Of a stretch of DNA of 64,000 nucleotides, positions 49,357 to 60,434 are shown piece after piece. Numbering within the stretch: the stretch's first letter is position 1; each line of letters starts with the position of its first letter. The position numbers and the translations under genes are program-made. This stretch comes from Caenispirillum bisanense (GTDB taxonomy: Bacteria; Pseudomonadota; Alphaproteobacteria; Rhodospirillales; Rhodospirillaceae). The DNA lies in the NCBI RefSeq assembly GCF_039523075.1, contig NZ_BAAAEP010000012.1:20871-84870 (forward strand), given 5' to 3'. Under the pieces are notes generated by a model. It had not been told where the DNA came from. It saw only the letters and a list, made by a program, of their open reading frames with translations, and did not search any database.

Positions 49357-50013
49357 TTAGGCCTCGCACGTCCGGGCGCGCGACCCGCTGAAAACCTCGT
49401 CGAAGGCGGCGCGCAGGGCCATGTCCACCTCGTCCATGGTGGCGGTGATGCCAAGGTCCCACAGCGAGGTGACGCCGTGTTCGCGGATGCCGCAGGGGAC
49501 GATTCCCTGGAAGTGGGACAGGTCCGGTTCCACGTTCAGGGCGATGCCGTGGAAGGTCACCCACCGCCGCACCCGCACGCCGATGGCGGCGATCTTGTCC
49601 TCCCGCCCGTGGCCGCGGTCGACCCAGATGCCGACGCGGCCGGCCCGGCGCTCGCCCTTGACCGTGAACTGGGCCAGGGTGCGGATGATCCATTCCTCCA
49701 GGTCATGGACGAAGCAGCGCACGTCCGCCCCGCGCTGCCGCAGGTCCAGCATCACATAGCCGACCCGCTGGCCGGGGCCGTGGTAGGTGTACTGGCCGCC
49801 GCGGCCGGTCTGGTAGACGGGGAAGCGGTCGGGCGTCAGCAGGTCGGCGGCATCGGCGCTGGTGCCGGCGGTGTAGAGCGGCGGATGCTCCAGCAGCCAC
49901 ACCAGTTCCGGCGCGCCCTCGTCGCGGATGGCGCGCACGCGGTCTTCCATCACGGCCAGGGCCTCGGGGTAATCGACCGGGGTGTCGCTGATGCGCCATT
50001 CGGGTGTCGGCAT
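49357..50013 (-). CDS. lipB: Octanoyltransferase (lipoate-protein ligase B)
   Basis: Moves octanoyl groups from acyl carrier protein to lipoyl domains, the first step of lipoate synthesis. The 218-residue protein has LVWLLEHPPLYTAGTSA, TGRGGQYTYHGPGQRVGYVM, the acyl-site Lys in EDKIAAIGVRVRRWVTFHG (about 140-158) and the catalytic Cys in GIVPCGIREHGVTSL (about 170-184). Residues expected for activity are present. AGGG precedes the ATG at 50013. Single gene, divergent from tRNA-Leu. Confidence 0.95.
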   Translation of the reverse strand: MPTPEWRISDTPVDYPEALAVMEDRVRAIRDEGAPELVWLLEHPPLYTAGTSADAADLLTPDRFPVYQTGRGGQYTYHGPGQRVGYVMLDLRQRGADVRCFVHDLEEWIIRTLAQFTVKGERRAGRVGIWVDRGHGREDKIAAIGVRVRRWVTFHGIALNVEPDLSHFQGIVPCGIREHGVTSLWDLGITATMDEVDMALRAAFDEVFSGSRARTCEA

Positions 50014-50042
50014 CTTTTTTGTCCCTGTGTGAAAACATGTCC

Positions 50043-50071
50043 TTGATTTAGCCGTAGCCGTCTGTTAAGTC
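50043..50071 (+). promoter_or_regulatory. Possible promoter of tRNA-Leu
   Basis: TTGATT (50043-50048) and TAAGTC (50066-50071) are 17 bp apart, about 66 bp upstream of the tRNA. The match is moderate, and a closer promoter cannot be excluded. Confidence 0.35.
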
Positions 50072-50137
50072 ACGCTTCCCACACGGCGAGGCGGCCAGCG
50101 AAGAGATTTGCAGCCGGTTCGTCAGGGTCTACCAGAT

Positions 50138-50224
50138 GCGGTCGTGGCGGAATTGGTAGACGCGCAGCGTTGAGGTCGCTGTGGCCGAAAGGCCGTGGAA
50201 GTTCGAGTCTTCTCGACCGCACCA
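50138..50224 (+). tRNA. tRNA-Leu (GAG)
   Basis: An 87-nt class II tRNA with long variable arm. The acceptor stem GCGGTCG/CGACCGC is perfect and CCA is encoded. Anticodon stem CAGCG/CGCTG encloses loop TTGAGGT, giving anticodon GAG (50172-50174), which reads CUC and CUU leucine codons. The variable arm is GGCCGAAAGGCC-like and the T-arm has GTTCGAGTC. Confidence 0.95.
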
Positions 50225-50231
50225 ACACCGA

Positions 50232-50264
50232 ACCGGGGCCTGCCGCGAAAGCGGCGGCCCCGGT
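50232..50264 (+). terminator. Hairpin after tRNA-Leu
   Basis: ACCGGGGCC then GCCGC pairs with GCGGC then GGCCCCGGT around a GAAA loop, with one bulged T. It lies 7 bases past the tRNA. The T-run is poor (CGGCGTTT), but position and strength suggest termination or 3' end definition. Confidence 0.7.
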
Positions 50265-50426
50265 CGGCGTTTGCAGGGGTGGAAAAAGCAGCGGCGAAGT
50301 GCTTTAACCGGCGGGCCGGAGTGCGTGCACGACGGGCGGCGATGGGCGGCGGCGGCCGCACCGGCATCCCGTCCTGCAGGCGCCCCGGACCGGAAAACCT
50401 CACCTCTCGTCCGTAAGGGGATGATC

Positions 50427-51824
50427 GTGGCGGAAACTCGGGTTCGCAGCCTGCCTCGCGAAGAAACCGGCCTGCCGGAGGAGATCTTCGGCCTTGACCC
50501 GGATTTCGTGGCGGAAGTCGACCAGGCCCTGGAAGCGGGCCAGGACGAGATCGTGCGCGAACTGGTGGCGCCGCTCCATTACGCCGATACCGCCGACCTG
50601 ATCGAAAGCCTGCACGGCGAGCACCGCTCGCGGCTGATCGACCTGCTGCGGCCGGACTTCAACCCGGAAATCCTGCCCGAACTGCCCGACGACATCCGCG
50701 ACGAGATCATCGAGCGATTCGGCTATGCCGACTTCGCCGCGCTGATCGAGGAACTGGATTCGGACGACGCCGTCTACATCCTCGACCGCCTGGACGATTC
50801 CGAACAGGCGCACGTGCTGGCGCGGCTGCCCATCGAAACCCGCACCATCGTCGAGCAGGGCCTCAACTACCCGGAATACTCCGCCGGCCGCCTGATGCAG
50901 CGCGAGCTGATGGCGGTGCCCGACTACTGGACGGTGGGCGAGGCCATCGACTACCTGCGCAGCAACGCCGTGCTGCCGGAGGATTTCTACGTCCTCATCA
51001 TCGTCGATCCGCGCCACCGCCCGGTGGGGGTGGTGCGCCTCAACCGCCTGCTGCGGGCCAAGCGGCCGGTGCGGCTGCGCGACATCATGTCGACGGAGAT
51101 GGACGTCCTGAAGGTCGACATGGACCAGGAAGACGTCGCCTTCCTGTTCCGCCGCAAGGACCTGCTGGAAGCGCCGGTGACCGACGTGTCCGGCCGGCTG
51201 GTCGGCCGCATCACCATCGACGACATCGTCGACGTCATCGACGAGGAGGCGGAGGACGACATGCTGCGCCTCGCCGGCCTGTCGGAAACCAGCATCTACG
51301 CCGCCGTGTGGGATACCGCCCGCTCCCGCGTCACTTGGCTGCTGGTGAACATGGGCACCGCCACCCTGGCCGCCGCCGTCATCAGCCTGTTCGAGGCGAC
51401 CCTCGATCAGCTGGTGGCGCTGGCGGTGCTGATGCCCATCGTCGCCAGCATGGGCGGCAATGCCGGCATGCAGGCGCTGACCTCGGCGGTGCGCGCCCTG
51501 GCCATGAAGGAACTCACCTCCTCCAACGCCCGCCGCGTCGCCGGCAAGGAGGTGATGGTGGGGGTGTTCAACGGGTCGTTGTTCGCCGTGCTGGCCGGGG
51601 TGATCGCCTGGCTGTTCTTCAGCGACGTGCAGCTGGGCATGGTGATCGGCGCCGCCATGCTCATCAACCTGGTGGTGGCGGCGCTGTTCGGCATCACCAT
51701 TCCGCTGGTGCTGGAACGCCTGAAGATCGACCCGGCGGCGGCTTCAAGTGTCTTCCTGACAACCGTGACGGATGTGGTAGGCTTCTTCGCCTTCCTGGGG
51801 TTGGCTACCATCTTCCTCCTCTGA
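50427..51824 (+). CDS. mgtE: Magnesium transporter MgtE
   Basis: Mg2+-gated divalent cation channel in the inner membrane. The 465-residue protein has the cytosolic N domain (about 15-140, LVAPLHYADTADLIESL), a CBS pair (about 145-265, SAGRLMQRELMAVPDYWTVG and IDDIVDVIDEEAEDDMLRLA), and five membrane helices (about 295-460) with the pore segment VLMPIVASMGGNAGMQ. A GTG start at 50427 is chosen because AAGGGG lies 6 bases before it; the ATG at 50421 would touch that site. No Mg riboswitch is recognisable upstream. It follows tRNA-Leu. Confidence 0.93.
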   Translation: MAETRVRSLPREETGLPEEIFGLDPDFVAEVDQALEAGQDEIVRELVAPLHYADTADLIESLHGEHRSRLIDLLRPDFNPEILPELPDDIRDEIIERFGYADFAALIEELDSDDAVYILDRLDDSEQAHVLARLPIETRTIVEQGLNYPEYSAGRLMQRELMAVPDYWTVGEAIDYLRSNAVLPEDFYVLIIVDPRHRPVGVVRLNRLLRAKRPVRLRDIMSTEMDVLKVDMDQEDVAFLFRRKDLLEAPVTDVSGRLVGRITIDDIVDVIDEEAEDDMLRLAGLSETSIYAAVWDTARSRVTWLLVNMGTATLAAAVISLFEATLDQLVALAVLMPIVASMGGNAGMQALTSAVRALAMKELTSSNARRVAGKEVMVGVFNGSLFAVLAGVIAWLFFSDVQLGMVIGAAMLINLVVAALFGITIPLVLERLKIDPAAASSVFLTTVTDVVGFFAFLGLATIFLL

Positions 51825-51842
51825 CGGGGCTTGTTGCGGGCC

Positions 51843-53087
51843 ATGTCGTTTCAACGCAGCTATCTCGACCGCCTGCAGCAGGACATCGACCGCTGGATCG
51901 CCGCCGGCCATGTGGCGGCCGACCGGCGCGAGCTGCTGCTGGCCGATGCCGCCGCCTGGCAGCCGCCGGCCTCGCGCGCCGGCATGGCGGCCATGCTCAC
52001 CCTGCTGGGGGCCCTGCTGATGGGCGCCGGCGCCATCGCCTTCGTCGCCGCCAACTGGGCGGAGATGGGGCGGCTGGCGCGGGTGATCCTGCTGTTCGCC
52101 AGCATGGGCGGCGCCTTCGGGGCGGCGTGGTGGTTCATGGCGCGGGCGGAGCGGCCGCAGGTGGGGCAGGGGCTCATCCTGCTCGGCGTCATCCTGTTCG
52201 GCGCCAGCATCCACCTGATCGCCCAGACCTACCAGATCGAGGCCCATTACCCCAACGGCGTGCTGCTGTGGGCGGCCGGCGCGCTGCTGGCGGCGGCGGT
52301 GGTGCCCTCCGCCCCCAGCCTGTGGCTCGGCTTCGCCGTGCTCGGGCTGTGGAGCTGGCAGGAGATGTTCTACGACTCGCTGGCCGTTCATCTGCCCTTC
52401 CTGCCGGCCTGGGCGGCGGCGGCGACGGTGGCGGTGGTCCATCGCTGGTGGCCCTGCCTGGCCTTCGGCATCCTGTTGCTGGCCGGCTGGTACGGCCTCA
52501 CCGGCCTCGCCCTCATGGCCGACCTTGAGTACGAGTCGGTGGAGGTGGCGGCGGTGATGCTGACGGTGCCGCTGGCGCTGTGGGTGCTGGGCGACCGGGT
52601 GCCGCATGTGGGCGGCGTGCTGCACGGGCTCGGCGTGGCCGGCAGCGTGCTGGGCGCGGCGGTGGCCCTGCAGCCGGAGGTCGATTACAGCCGCGGCGGC
52701 CTCACGCTGGCGGCGGCCGCGGTGGCGGCGGGGGCTGCCGTCGCGGCCTGGGCCTGGGCGCGGCCGTCGCGCCTGCGGCTGGCGCTGGCGGTGGCGGTGG
52801 CCCTGGCGGCGCCGCTGCGGGTGCTGGTGGAGGCCTCGCCCCTGGCCGGCGAGGCGGGCGACTGGGTTCTGATGCTCGGCTTCCTGGCGCTGGTGATCGC
52901 CCTGGCGGTGCTCGGCGGGCGGGAGGGGAGCGCGGTGACGCGGCGCATCGCCTATGCCGCCTTCGGCCTCCATGTGGTGTTCCTCTACACCGCCGGGCTG
53001 GTGTCGCTGCTGTCGCTGTTCGTGGTGTTCACCGTGGTCGGCTCCCTGCTGGTGGTGGCGGCCCTGCGGATGGAGAAGCGGGCATGA
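51843..53087 (+). CDS. DUF2157 family integral membrane protein
   Basis: The 414-residue protein has the soluble N-terminal DUF2157 start (RLQQDIDRWIAAGHVAADRR, then ELLLAD) followed by about ten to twelve hydrophobic segments. LGALLMGAGAIAFVAANWAE and GASIHLIAQTYQIEAHYPNG are the family's recurring marks. Function is unknown. The last four bases of the gene overlap the next one (ATGA), so the two products are made together and probably act as a pair. It follows mgtE by 18 bp, which puts all three in one transcript. Confidence 0.85.
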   Translation: MSFQRSYLDRLQQDIDRWIAAGHVAADRRELLLADAAAWQPPASRAGMAAMLTLLGALLMGAGAIAFVAANWAEMGRLARVILLFASMGGAFGAAWWFMARAERPQVGQGLILLGVILFGASIHLIAQTYQIEAHYPNGVLLWAAGALLAAAVVPSAPSLWLGFAVLGLWSWQEMFYDSLAVHLPFLPAWAAAATVAVVHRWWPCLAFGILLLAGWYGLTGLALMADLEYESVEVAAVMLTVPLALWVLGDRVPHVGGVLHGLGVAGSVLGAAVALQPEVDYSRGGLTLAAAAVAAGAAVAAWAWARPSRLRLALAVAVALAAPLRVLVEASPLAGEAGDWVLMLGFLALVIALAVLGGREGSAVTRRIAYAAFGLHVVFLYTAGLVSLLSLFVVFTVVGSLLVVAALRMEKRA

Positions 53088-53770
53088 GGCCGTCGCTCGG
53101 GGTGCGCATCGGCGGCGTCGTCGCCGCGATGCTGGCGGTTCTGGTGGTCATGGTGGTGATGCGCCAGTGGCCGCTGGTGACCGGCCAGGAAGTGGTGCTG
53201 CCGACCGAGCCGGTGGACCCGCGCTCGCTGCTGCGCGGCGACTATGTCGACCTGGGCTATGCCGTCTCGCGCCTGAGCGAGGCCACCCTGCCGCTGCCGG
53301 AGGTGACCGTCGGCGCCACGGTCTACGTGCCGCTCACCGGGCCTGACGCCGACGGCCACTGGCATCCCGCCGGCGTGATGCTGGTGCCGCCGCTCGGGCC
53401 GGTGCCGTTCCTGCGCGGCCGCGTCACCAGCGCCTGGGTGGAGTTGCCGCCGGGCGCCGGGCAGCCGGAGGACGACGACGCTGCCGCGCCGGGGGCCGAA
53501 GCCGCAGCAGAAGCCCCGCCCGCCGCCGTCGCCGAGGCCCCCGCCGGCCGTCGCGGTGCCGCCTGCCAGCCGGACAGCTGCCGGGTCATCACCGTGCGCT
53601 ACGGCATCGAAAGCTACTTCGTGCCGGAAGACACCGGCCGCGACCTGGAAGACCTGGTCCGGGAAGGCGGCCGTCTGGCGGTGGCGGTGGCTGTCGACAG
53701 TCGCGGCCGCGCCGTCATCGCCGGGCTGGTGGTGGACGGCGAACGGGTCAGCTGGGAAGGGCTGTTCTAG
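53084..53770 (+). CDS. GDYXXLXY-motif membrane-anchored protein
   Basis: The 228-residue protein has one N-terminal membrane helix (about 8-27), then an extracytoplasmic domain with the defining GDYVDLGY motif (residues 52-59) and LPTEPVDPRSLLRGD just before it. A long Ala/Glu/Pro-rich insert (about 130-165) divides the domain. YGIESYFVPEDTGRDLE near the C terminus is also conserved in the family. Function is unknown. It is translationally coupled to the DUF2157 gene, the usual arrangement for this family. Confidence 0.85.
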   Translation: MRPSLGVRIGGVVAAMLAVLVVMVVMRQWPLVTGQEVVLPTEPVDPRSLLRGDYVDLGYAVSRLSEATLPLPEVTVGATVYVPLTGPDADGHWHPAGVMLVPPLGPVPFLRGRVTSAWVELPPGAGQPEDDDAAAPGAEAAAEAPPAAVAEAPAGRRGAACQPDSCRVITVRYGIESYFVPEDTGRDLEDLVREGGRLAVAVAVDSRGRAVIAGLVVDGERVSWEGLF

Positions 53771-53817
53771 CCACGGTCGCGGGCCGGTCCGGCCGGCGCA
53801 AGACCGCTTGCTTTACG

Positions 53818-53833
53818 TTTACGTTCACGTAAA
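53818..53833. promoter_or_regulatory. LiuR-type operator upstream of the MerR gene
   Basis: TTTACGTTCACGTAAA is a perfect 7-bp inverted repeat with a 2-base centre, and a further TTTACG half-site lies just upstream (53812-53817). It ends 8 bases before the MerR start codon. MerR regulators of branched-chain acid use (LiuR) bind TTTACGTTTACGTAAA-like sites, so this points to autoregulation. Confidence 0.75.
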
Positions 53834-53841
53834 CTACCCCT

Positions 53842-54234
53842 ATGACCACCGAGCGCACCTATTCCATCAGCGACCTGTCGCGCGAATTCGACGTGACGGC
53901 CCGCGCCATCCGGTTCTACGAGGACAAGACCCTCATCGAGCCCATGCGCGAGGGTCAGCGGCGCATTTATACCGCCCGCGACCGGGTGCGCCTGATGCTG
54001 ATCCTGCGCGGCAAGCGGCTCGGCTTTTCGCTGTCGGAGATCAAGGACATCCTCGATCTCTACGACACCGACATGGGCGAAAGCCGGCAGCTGGAACTGC
54101 TGCTGAGCAAGATTGCCGAGCGCCGCGACGCCCTGGCCGCCCACCGCCGCGACATCGACCTGACCCTGGCCGAACTGGACGACCTGGAACGCCAGTGCCG
54201 CGGCCACCTGCACGACCGCGCCCGCACCGGCTGA
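53842..54234 (+). CDS. MerR-family regulator, LiuR-like
   Basis: The 130-residue protein has the MerR winged helix (about 5-75), YSISDLSREFDVTARAIRFY, EDKTLI, RRIYTARDRVRLMLILRGKR and LGFSLSEIKDIL. A short dimerising coiled coil follows (about 85-120). It lacks the metal-binding cysteines of MerR/ZntR types. The 130-residue length and IRFYEDKTLI/LGFSL pattern fit LiuR, which controls leucine/isovalerate catabolism, and its predicted operator stands at the start codon. The liu/ivd target genes are not in this window, so the effector is inferred. Confidence 0.85.
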   Translation: MTTERTYSISDLSREFDVTARAIRFYEDKTLIEPMREGQRRIYTARDRVRLMLILRGKRLGFSLSEIKDILDLYDTDMGESRQLELLLSKIAERRDALAAHRRDIDLTLAELDDLERQCRGHLHDRARTG

Positions 54235-54278
54235 GCCGCCCGCGCACCGCGTCACCGATCCCGGACCGGGGCAGATGC

Positions 54279-54304
54279 AAACGGGCGCCAGAGGCGCCCG
54301 TTTT
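54279..54304. terminator. Bidirectional terminator between the MerR gene and cheZ
   Basis: AAACGGGCGCC (54279-54289) and GGCGCCCGTTT (54293-54303) form an 11-bp stem with a 3-base loop and T/A tracts on both sides. It can end both the rightward MerR transcript and the leftward hemerythrin-cheZ transcript. Confidence 0.9.
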
Positions 54305-54338
54305 GTCGTGGTAGTGCCGGCGTGGGTTCGGCCGTGGC

Positions 54339-55139
54339 TCAATCGAACAGCTTGTCGATCTCGTCCTGGCTGATGCCCTTGTTTTCCAGCGCCGGGCCGT
54401 TGAGCAGGCGGCGTTCCTCGTCCTCGTGCACCACGTCTTCGGGGATGATGCTGGCGAAGGTGTCGCGGCCCCAGATCTCGATCATGCGCTCCACGCGCTC
54501 CTCGACGAACTTCAGGGTGTTGACCACCTTGGTGATGCGCTGGCCGGTGATGTCCTGGAAGTTGCAGGCTTCGAAGATGTTCAGGATGTGCTCGGAAATC
54601 TCTTCCGCCTGATGGCGGATGAAGCCGTCCTGTTCCTGCGCCTGGATGCCGTGGGCCAGGGCGTCGATCTTCTCGGCGGCGTTCAGGATGGAGTCCGTCG
54701 CCCCTTCGGTGGAGCCGACCACCGCGTCCAGCTCGCTCGCCACCGCCAGCAGGCGGTCGTGGTCCTTGTCGTTGGACCGCAGGGCGGCGATTTCCTTCTT
54801 GGTCTGCTGGATGCAGTTGGCGAGCGCGTGGATCTCCATCTTCAGGAGTTCCACTTCCTGCCGCTGCTTTTCCAGCGCCGACATTTCCTCGCTCTCGCGG
54901 GCGAGGCGCTGTTCCATCTTGGCCTGTTCGTGCTCCGGGTCGCCCAGGCGGTCGCGGACGAAGGTGTCGAGCGCCTTCAGCTGTTCGGCCAGCTGGGCGA
55001 TGCCGGCGGCATCGGCGCCGGCACCACCGCCGCCGGCGGGCAGGGCGGCGACGGCCGTGGCCGCAGCCGCGGCATCGGCGGGGGCGAGGCCGGCCTGCTG
55101 CATGCGCCGGAGTTCTGCCGTGAACAGCTTCTTGGTCAT
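54339..55139 (-). CDS. cheZ: CheZ-like chemotaxis protein phosphatase
   Basis: Dephosphorylates CheY-P and so resets flagellar switching. The 266-residue protein is largely helical: a long charged coiled coil (about 65-125), then the CheZ signature IFEACNFQDITGQRITKVVN (Gln195-Asp196 through Gln200), which holds the catalytic Gln. The last residues, ISQDEIDKLFD, match the C-terminal CheY-binding peptide of CheZ. The N-terminal 50 residues are Ala/Gly-rich. The ATG at 55139 starts MTKKLFTAEL. It is the second gene after a bacteriohemerythrin, 47 bp apart, not in a che cluster. Confidence 0.85.
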   Translation of the reverse strand: MTKKLFTAELRRMQQAGLAPADAAAAATAVAALPAGGGGAGADAAGIAQLAEQLKALDTFVRDRLGDPEHEQAKMEQRLARESEEMSALEKQRQEVELLKMEIHALANCIQQTKKEIAALRSNDKDHDRLLAVASELDAVVGSTEGATDSILNAAEKIDALAHGIQAQEQDGFIRHQAEEISEHILNIFEACNFQDITGQRITKVVNTLKFVEERVERMIEIWGRDTFASIIPEDVVHEDEERRLLNGPALENKGISQDEIDKLFD

Positions 55140-55186
55140 CGTGTCACCCGCTATCCCACCGCCGCCGGTCTGCGCCGACTGCCGGT

Positions 55187-55696
55187 TCAGTTGCTCTTCG
55201 CCAGTTGGTCGGCGAAGGAATCCTCGTCGTCGGCGGAGCCGTCCAGGTCGCCCAGGTCGAGGTTCATGGAGGCCAGCAGTTCCTCCGGCGTCAGGGTCAG
55301 GTCCTTGACGAACGGCGCGTACTTGCGGTCGACGCCGAGAATGTGGCCGGTCAGCCAGGTCTTCAGGAAGTCCAGCACCTCGGCATCCAGGCTGCTGGCA
55401 TCGCCGCCGTTGAAGCGGTCGACGATCTGCCGCACCTGGGTGGTCAGCTTCTCGTGCTCGCGCCGGTGGGGCGGCAGCTCGGGATAGCCGGCCTTTTCCA
55501 TCAGCAGCTCTTCGCGGCCGAAGTGGGTTTCGGTGTATTCGAGGAGGACGTTGAGGACGCTGCCGACGGTGTCGCGGCCGCCGCCTTCCTTCATGGCGTC
55601 GTCCAGCTGGTTGATGAGGCTCACCAGCAGCTGGTGATCCGAATCGATCAGCTCGACCCCGACGCTGTAGGAGTCCTGCCAGGTAATCAGCGCCAT
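55187..55696 (-). CDS. Bacteriohemerythrin
   Basis: Non-heme diiron oxygen-binding protein. The 169-residue protein has all seven ligands: His21, His58, Glu62, His77, His81, His118 and Asp123, in SDHQLL, THFGREELLM, HRREHEKL and GHILGVDRKY. A 35-residue acidic tail (about 135-169) extends beyond the four-helix bundle. GGGAG precedes the ATG at 55696. It heads a two-gene unit with cheZ and is divergent from a multi-PAS kinase. It may store or sense oxygen; the tail and neighbour suggest it could influence chemotaxis. Confidence 0.93.
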   Translation of the reverse strand: MALITWQDSYSVGVELIDSDHQLLVSLINQLDDAMKEGGGRDTVGSVLNVLLEYTETHFGREELLMEKAGYPELPPHRREHEKLTTQVRQIVDRFNGGDASSLDAEVLDFLKTWLTGHILGVDRKYAPFVKDLTLTPEELLASMNLDLGDLDGSADDEDSFADQLAKSN

Positions 55697-55942
55697 GCGG
55701 CGTTCTCCCTCTCCCCGAACCCGTCGGAGGTTGTGACGCGGACGGTTTCGGCGTGCGCTTCTGTCCCGCCGCAGCCCCCACCGCAGCAGACGCCCCACGA
55801 ATACACCACACGGCTTGTCGCGGGCAAGGTCTCCCTCCGCCGGAAGTATATTCAGCCTACGCTTTTTTGTCGCCATTGAATAATCGCGGCGGCACACTCC
55901 GGGATGAACGTGCGTCGTCGGGTCAGGCGGCGGTGATGGAAG

Positions 55943-58705
<2,763 letters not shown>

Positions 58706-58729
58706 GCCACCATCCGGCCCGGCTGCGCC

Positions 58730-59689
58730 TCAGCCCACGATGTCGCCGATGCCGGCGAAGCGGTCGCGGCCATGAGGCGCCGTCAGGTCCAGCAGCGGAC
58801 CCTTGGGGACGATGCCGGTCGGGTTGATGGTGCGGTGGCTGGCGTAGTAGTGCTGCTTGATGTGGTCGAAGTGGACCGTCTCCGCCACGCCCGGCACCTG
58901 ATACAGCTCCCGCAGGTAACCGGCCATGTGCGGGTAGTCGGCGATGCGGCGCAGGTTGCACTTGAAATGGCCGTGGTACACCGCGTCGAACCGCACCAGG
59001 GTGGTGAACAGCCGCCAGTCGGCCTCGGTGATGCGGTCGCCGGCGAGGTAGCGCTGGCGCCCGAGGCGATCCTCCACCCAGTCGAGCGCCGCGAACAGGG
59101 CGTCGAAGGCCTCGTCATAGGCCTCCTGGGTGGTGGCGAAGCCGGCCTTGTAGACGCCGTTGTTGATGTCGCCGTAGACCCGTTCGTTCACCGCGTCGAT
59201 CTCCGCCCGCAGGTCTTCCGGGTAAAGGTCCGGGCCGCTCGCCAGATCGCCGAAGCCGCTGTTGAGCATGCGGACGATCTCGGCGCTTTCGTTGTTGACG
59301 ATGGCGCGGGTGTGCGTGTCCCACAGCACCGGCACGGTGACGCGGCCGGTGTAGTCGGGGCGGGCCTGCAGATAGACCTCGTACAGATAGCGGCTGCCGG
59401 TCAGCGGGTCGCCGCCGTCGGGAAACTCCCAGCCGTTTTCCAGCATCAGCGGCGCCACCACGGAAACGCCGATGGCCTCCGTCAGCCCCTTGAGACGGCG
59501 GACGATGAGGGTGCGGTGGGCCCACGGGCAGGCCCACGCGACGAACAGATGATACCGCCCCGCCTCGGCCGGGAACCGCTCGCTGCCGATGCGGTCGCGG
59601 AAGGCGCTGTCCTGCCGCTTGAAGCGGCCGCCGGTGGCGTCGGTGTCGTACCAGCGGTCCTGCCACTTGCCGTCGACGAGTAGGCCCAT
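58730..59689 (-). CDS. Glutathionyl-hydroquinone reductase (Xi-class GST)
   Basis: Reduces glutathionyl-hydroquinones back to hydroquinones. The 319-residue protein has the catalytic Cys54 in FVAWACPWAHRTLIV, the ENGWEF segment, LYEVYLQARPDYTGRVTVPVLWD, NNESAEIVRMLN and the C-terminal ITEADWRLFTTLVRFDAVYH, all typical of the YqjG/EcM4-type enzymes. GGGAG precedes the ATG at 59689. It starts 52 bp after the quinone reductase gene wrbA, in the same direction, so the two likely form a quinone-detoxifying operon. Confidence 0.93.
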   Translation of the reverse strand: MGLLVDGKWQDRWYDTDATGGRFKRQDSAFRDRIGSERFPAEAGRYHLFVAWACPWAHRTLIVRRLKGLTEAIGVSVVAPLMLENGWEFPDGGDPLTGSRYLYEVYLQARPDYTGRVTVPVLWDTHTRAIVNNESAEIVRMLNSGFGDLASGPDLYPEDLRAEIDAVNERVYGDINNGVYKAGFATTQEAYDEAFDALFAALDWVEDRLGRQRYLAGDRITEADWRLFTTLVRFDAVYHGHFKCNLRRIADYPHMAGYLRELYQVPGVAETVHFDHIKQHYYASHRTINPTGIVPKGPLLDLTAPHGRDRFAGIGDIVG

Positions 59690-59741
59690 GGAGCGTCTCC
59701 CGGTGAGAGGGGGGGATGGGGTGAGTCCGGCCGGGCCGGGC

Positions 59742-60341
59742 TCAGCCGGCCAGCTTGGCGGCGATGCCGGCCACGTGCTTGCCCTGGTAACGCGCCGCCG
59801 CCAGTTCGCGCTCGGTCGGCTGACGGCTGCCGTCGCTGCCGGCGATGGTGCCGGCGCCATAGGGGCTGCCGCCCATGACTTCCTCGGTCTGGGCCAGGCC
59901 GGACTCGCCGTAGGGCAGGCCGACCACGACCATACCCTGGTGGAACAGGGTGACGTGGAAGGTGGTGATGGTGGTTTCGTTGCCGCCGCCGGTGCCGGTG
60001 GAGGTGAACACGCTGCCGACCTTGCCCACCAGCGCCCCGCGCGCCCACAGGCCGCCGGTCTGGTCCAGGAAGTTGCGCATCTGCGCCGCCATGTTGCCGA
60101 AGCGGGTCGGCGTGCCGAAGATGATGGCGTCGTAGTCGGCCAGTTCCTCCGGGGTGGCGAAGGGCGCTTCCTGGTCGGTCTTGGCGTGGATCTTGGCCGC
60201 CACCTCGGCCGGCATCAGCTCCGGCACGCGCTTGACCGTCACCTCGGTCCCCGGCACGGCGGCAGCCCCTTCGGCAACCGCCCGCGCCATGGTCTCGACG
60301 TGGCCCCAGGTGCTGTAATAGAGCACGAGTACCTTGGTCAT
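59742..60341 (-). CDS. wrbA: NAD(P)H:quinone oxidoreductase WrbA
   Basis: FMN-dependent two-electron quinone reductase, which avoids semiquinone radicals. The 199-residue flavodoxin-like protein has LVLYYSTWGHVETMARAVAE (FMN phosphate loop), the PTRFGNMAAQMRNFLDQTGGLW segment, STGTGGGNETT and LPYGESGL, all diagnostic of WrbA. It is divergent from a LysR regulator with a palindrome between, and the glutathionyl-hydroquinone reductase follows. Substrates expected are benzoquinones and similar. Confidence 0.95.
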   Translation of the reverse strand: MTKVLVLYYSTWGHVETMARAVAEGAAAVPGTEVTVKRVPELMPAEVAAKIHAKTDQEAPFATPEELADYDAIIFGTPTRFGNMAAQMRNFLDQTGGLWARGALVGKVGSVFTSTGTGGGNETTITTFHVTLFHQGMVVVGLPYGESGLAQTEEVMGGSPYGAGTIAGSDGSRQPTERELAAARYQGKHVAGIAAKLAG

Positions 60342-60434
60342 CCTTCAGTCTCCCTCATGGGCGAGGCGGCCCCGATGGCATGCCTCGGCTTGCCCGAACA
60401 GTTTGGTCGGGAAAGATGCGTGGACAATTGCCGC

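Noticed and set aside
50225..50426. A possible Mg2+ riboswitch (M-box) upstream of mgtE
   Set aside because: The only strong fold is the hairpin directly after tRNA-Leu. I cannot identify the conserved M-box core, so no riboswitch is called.
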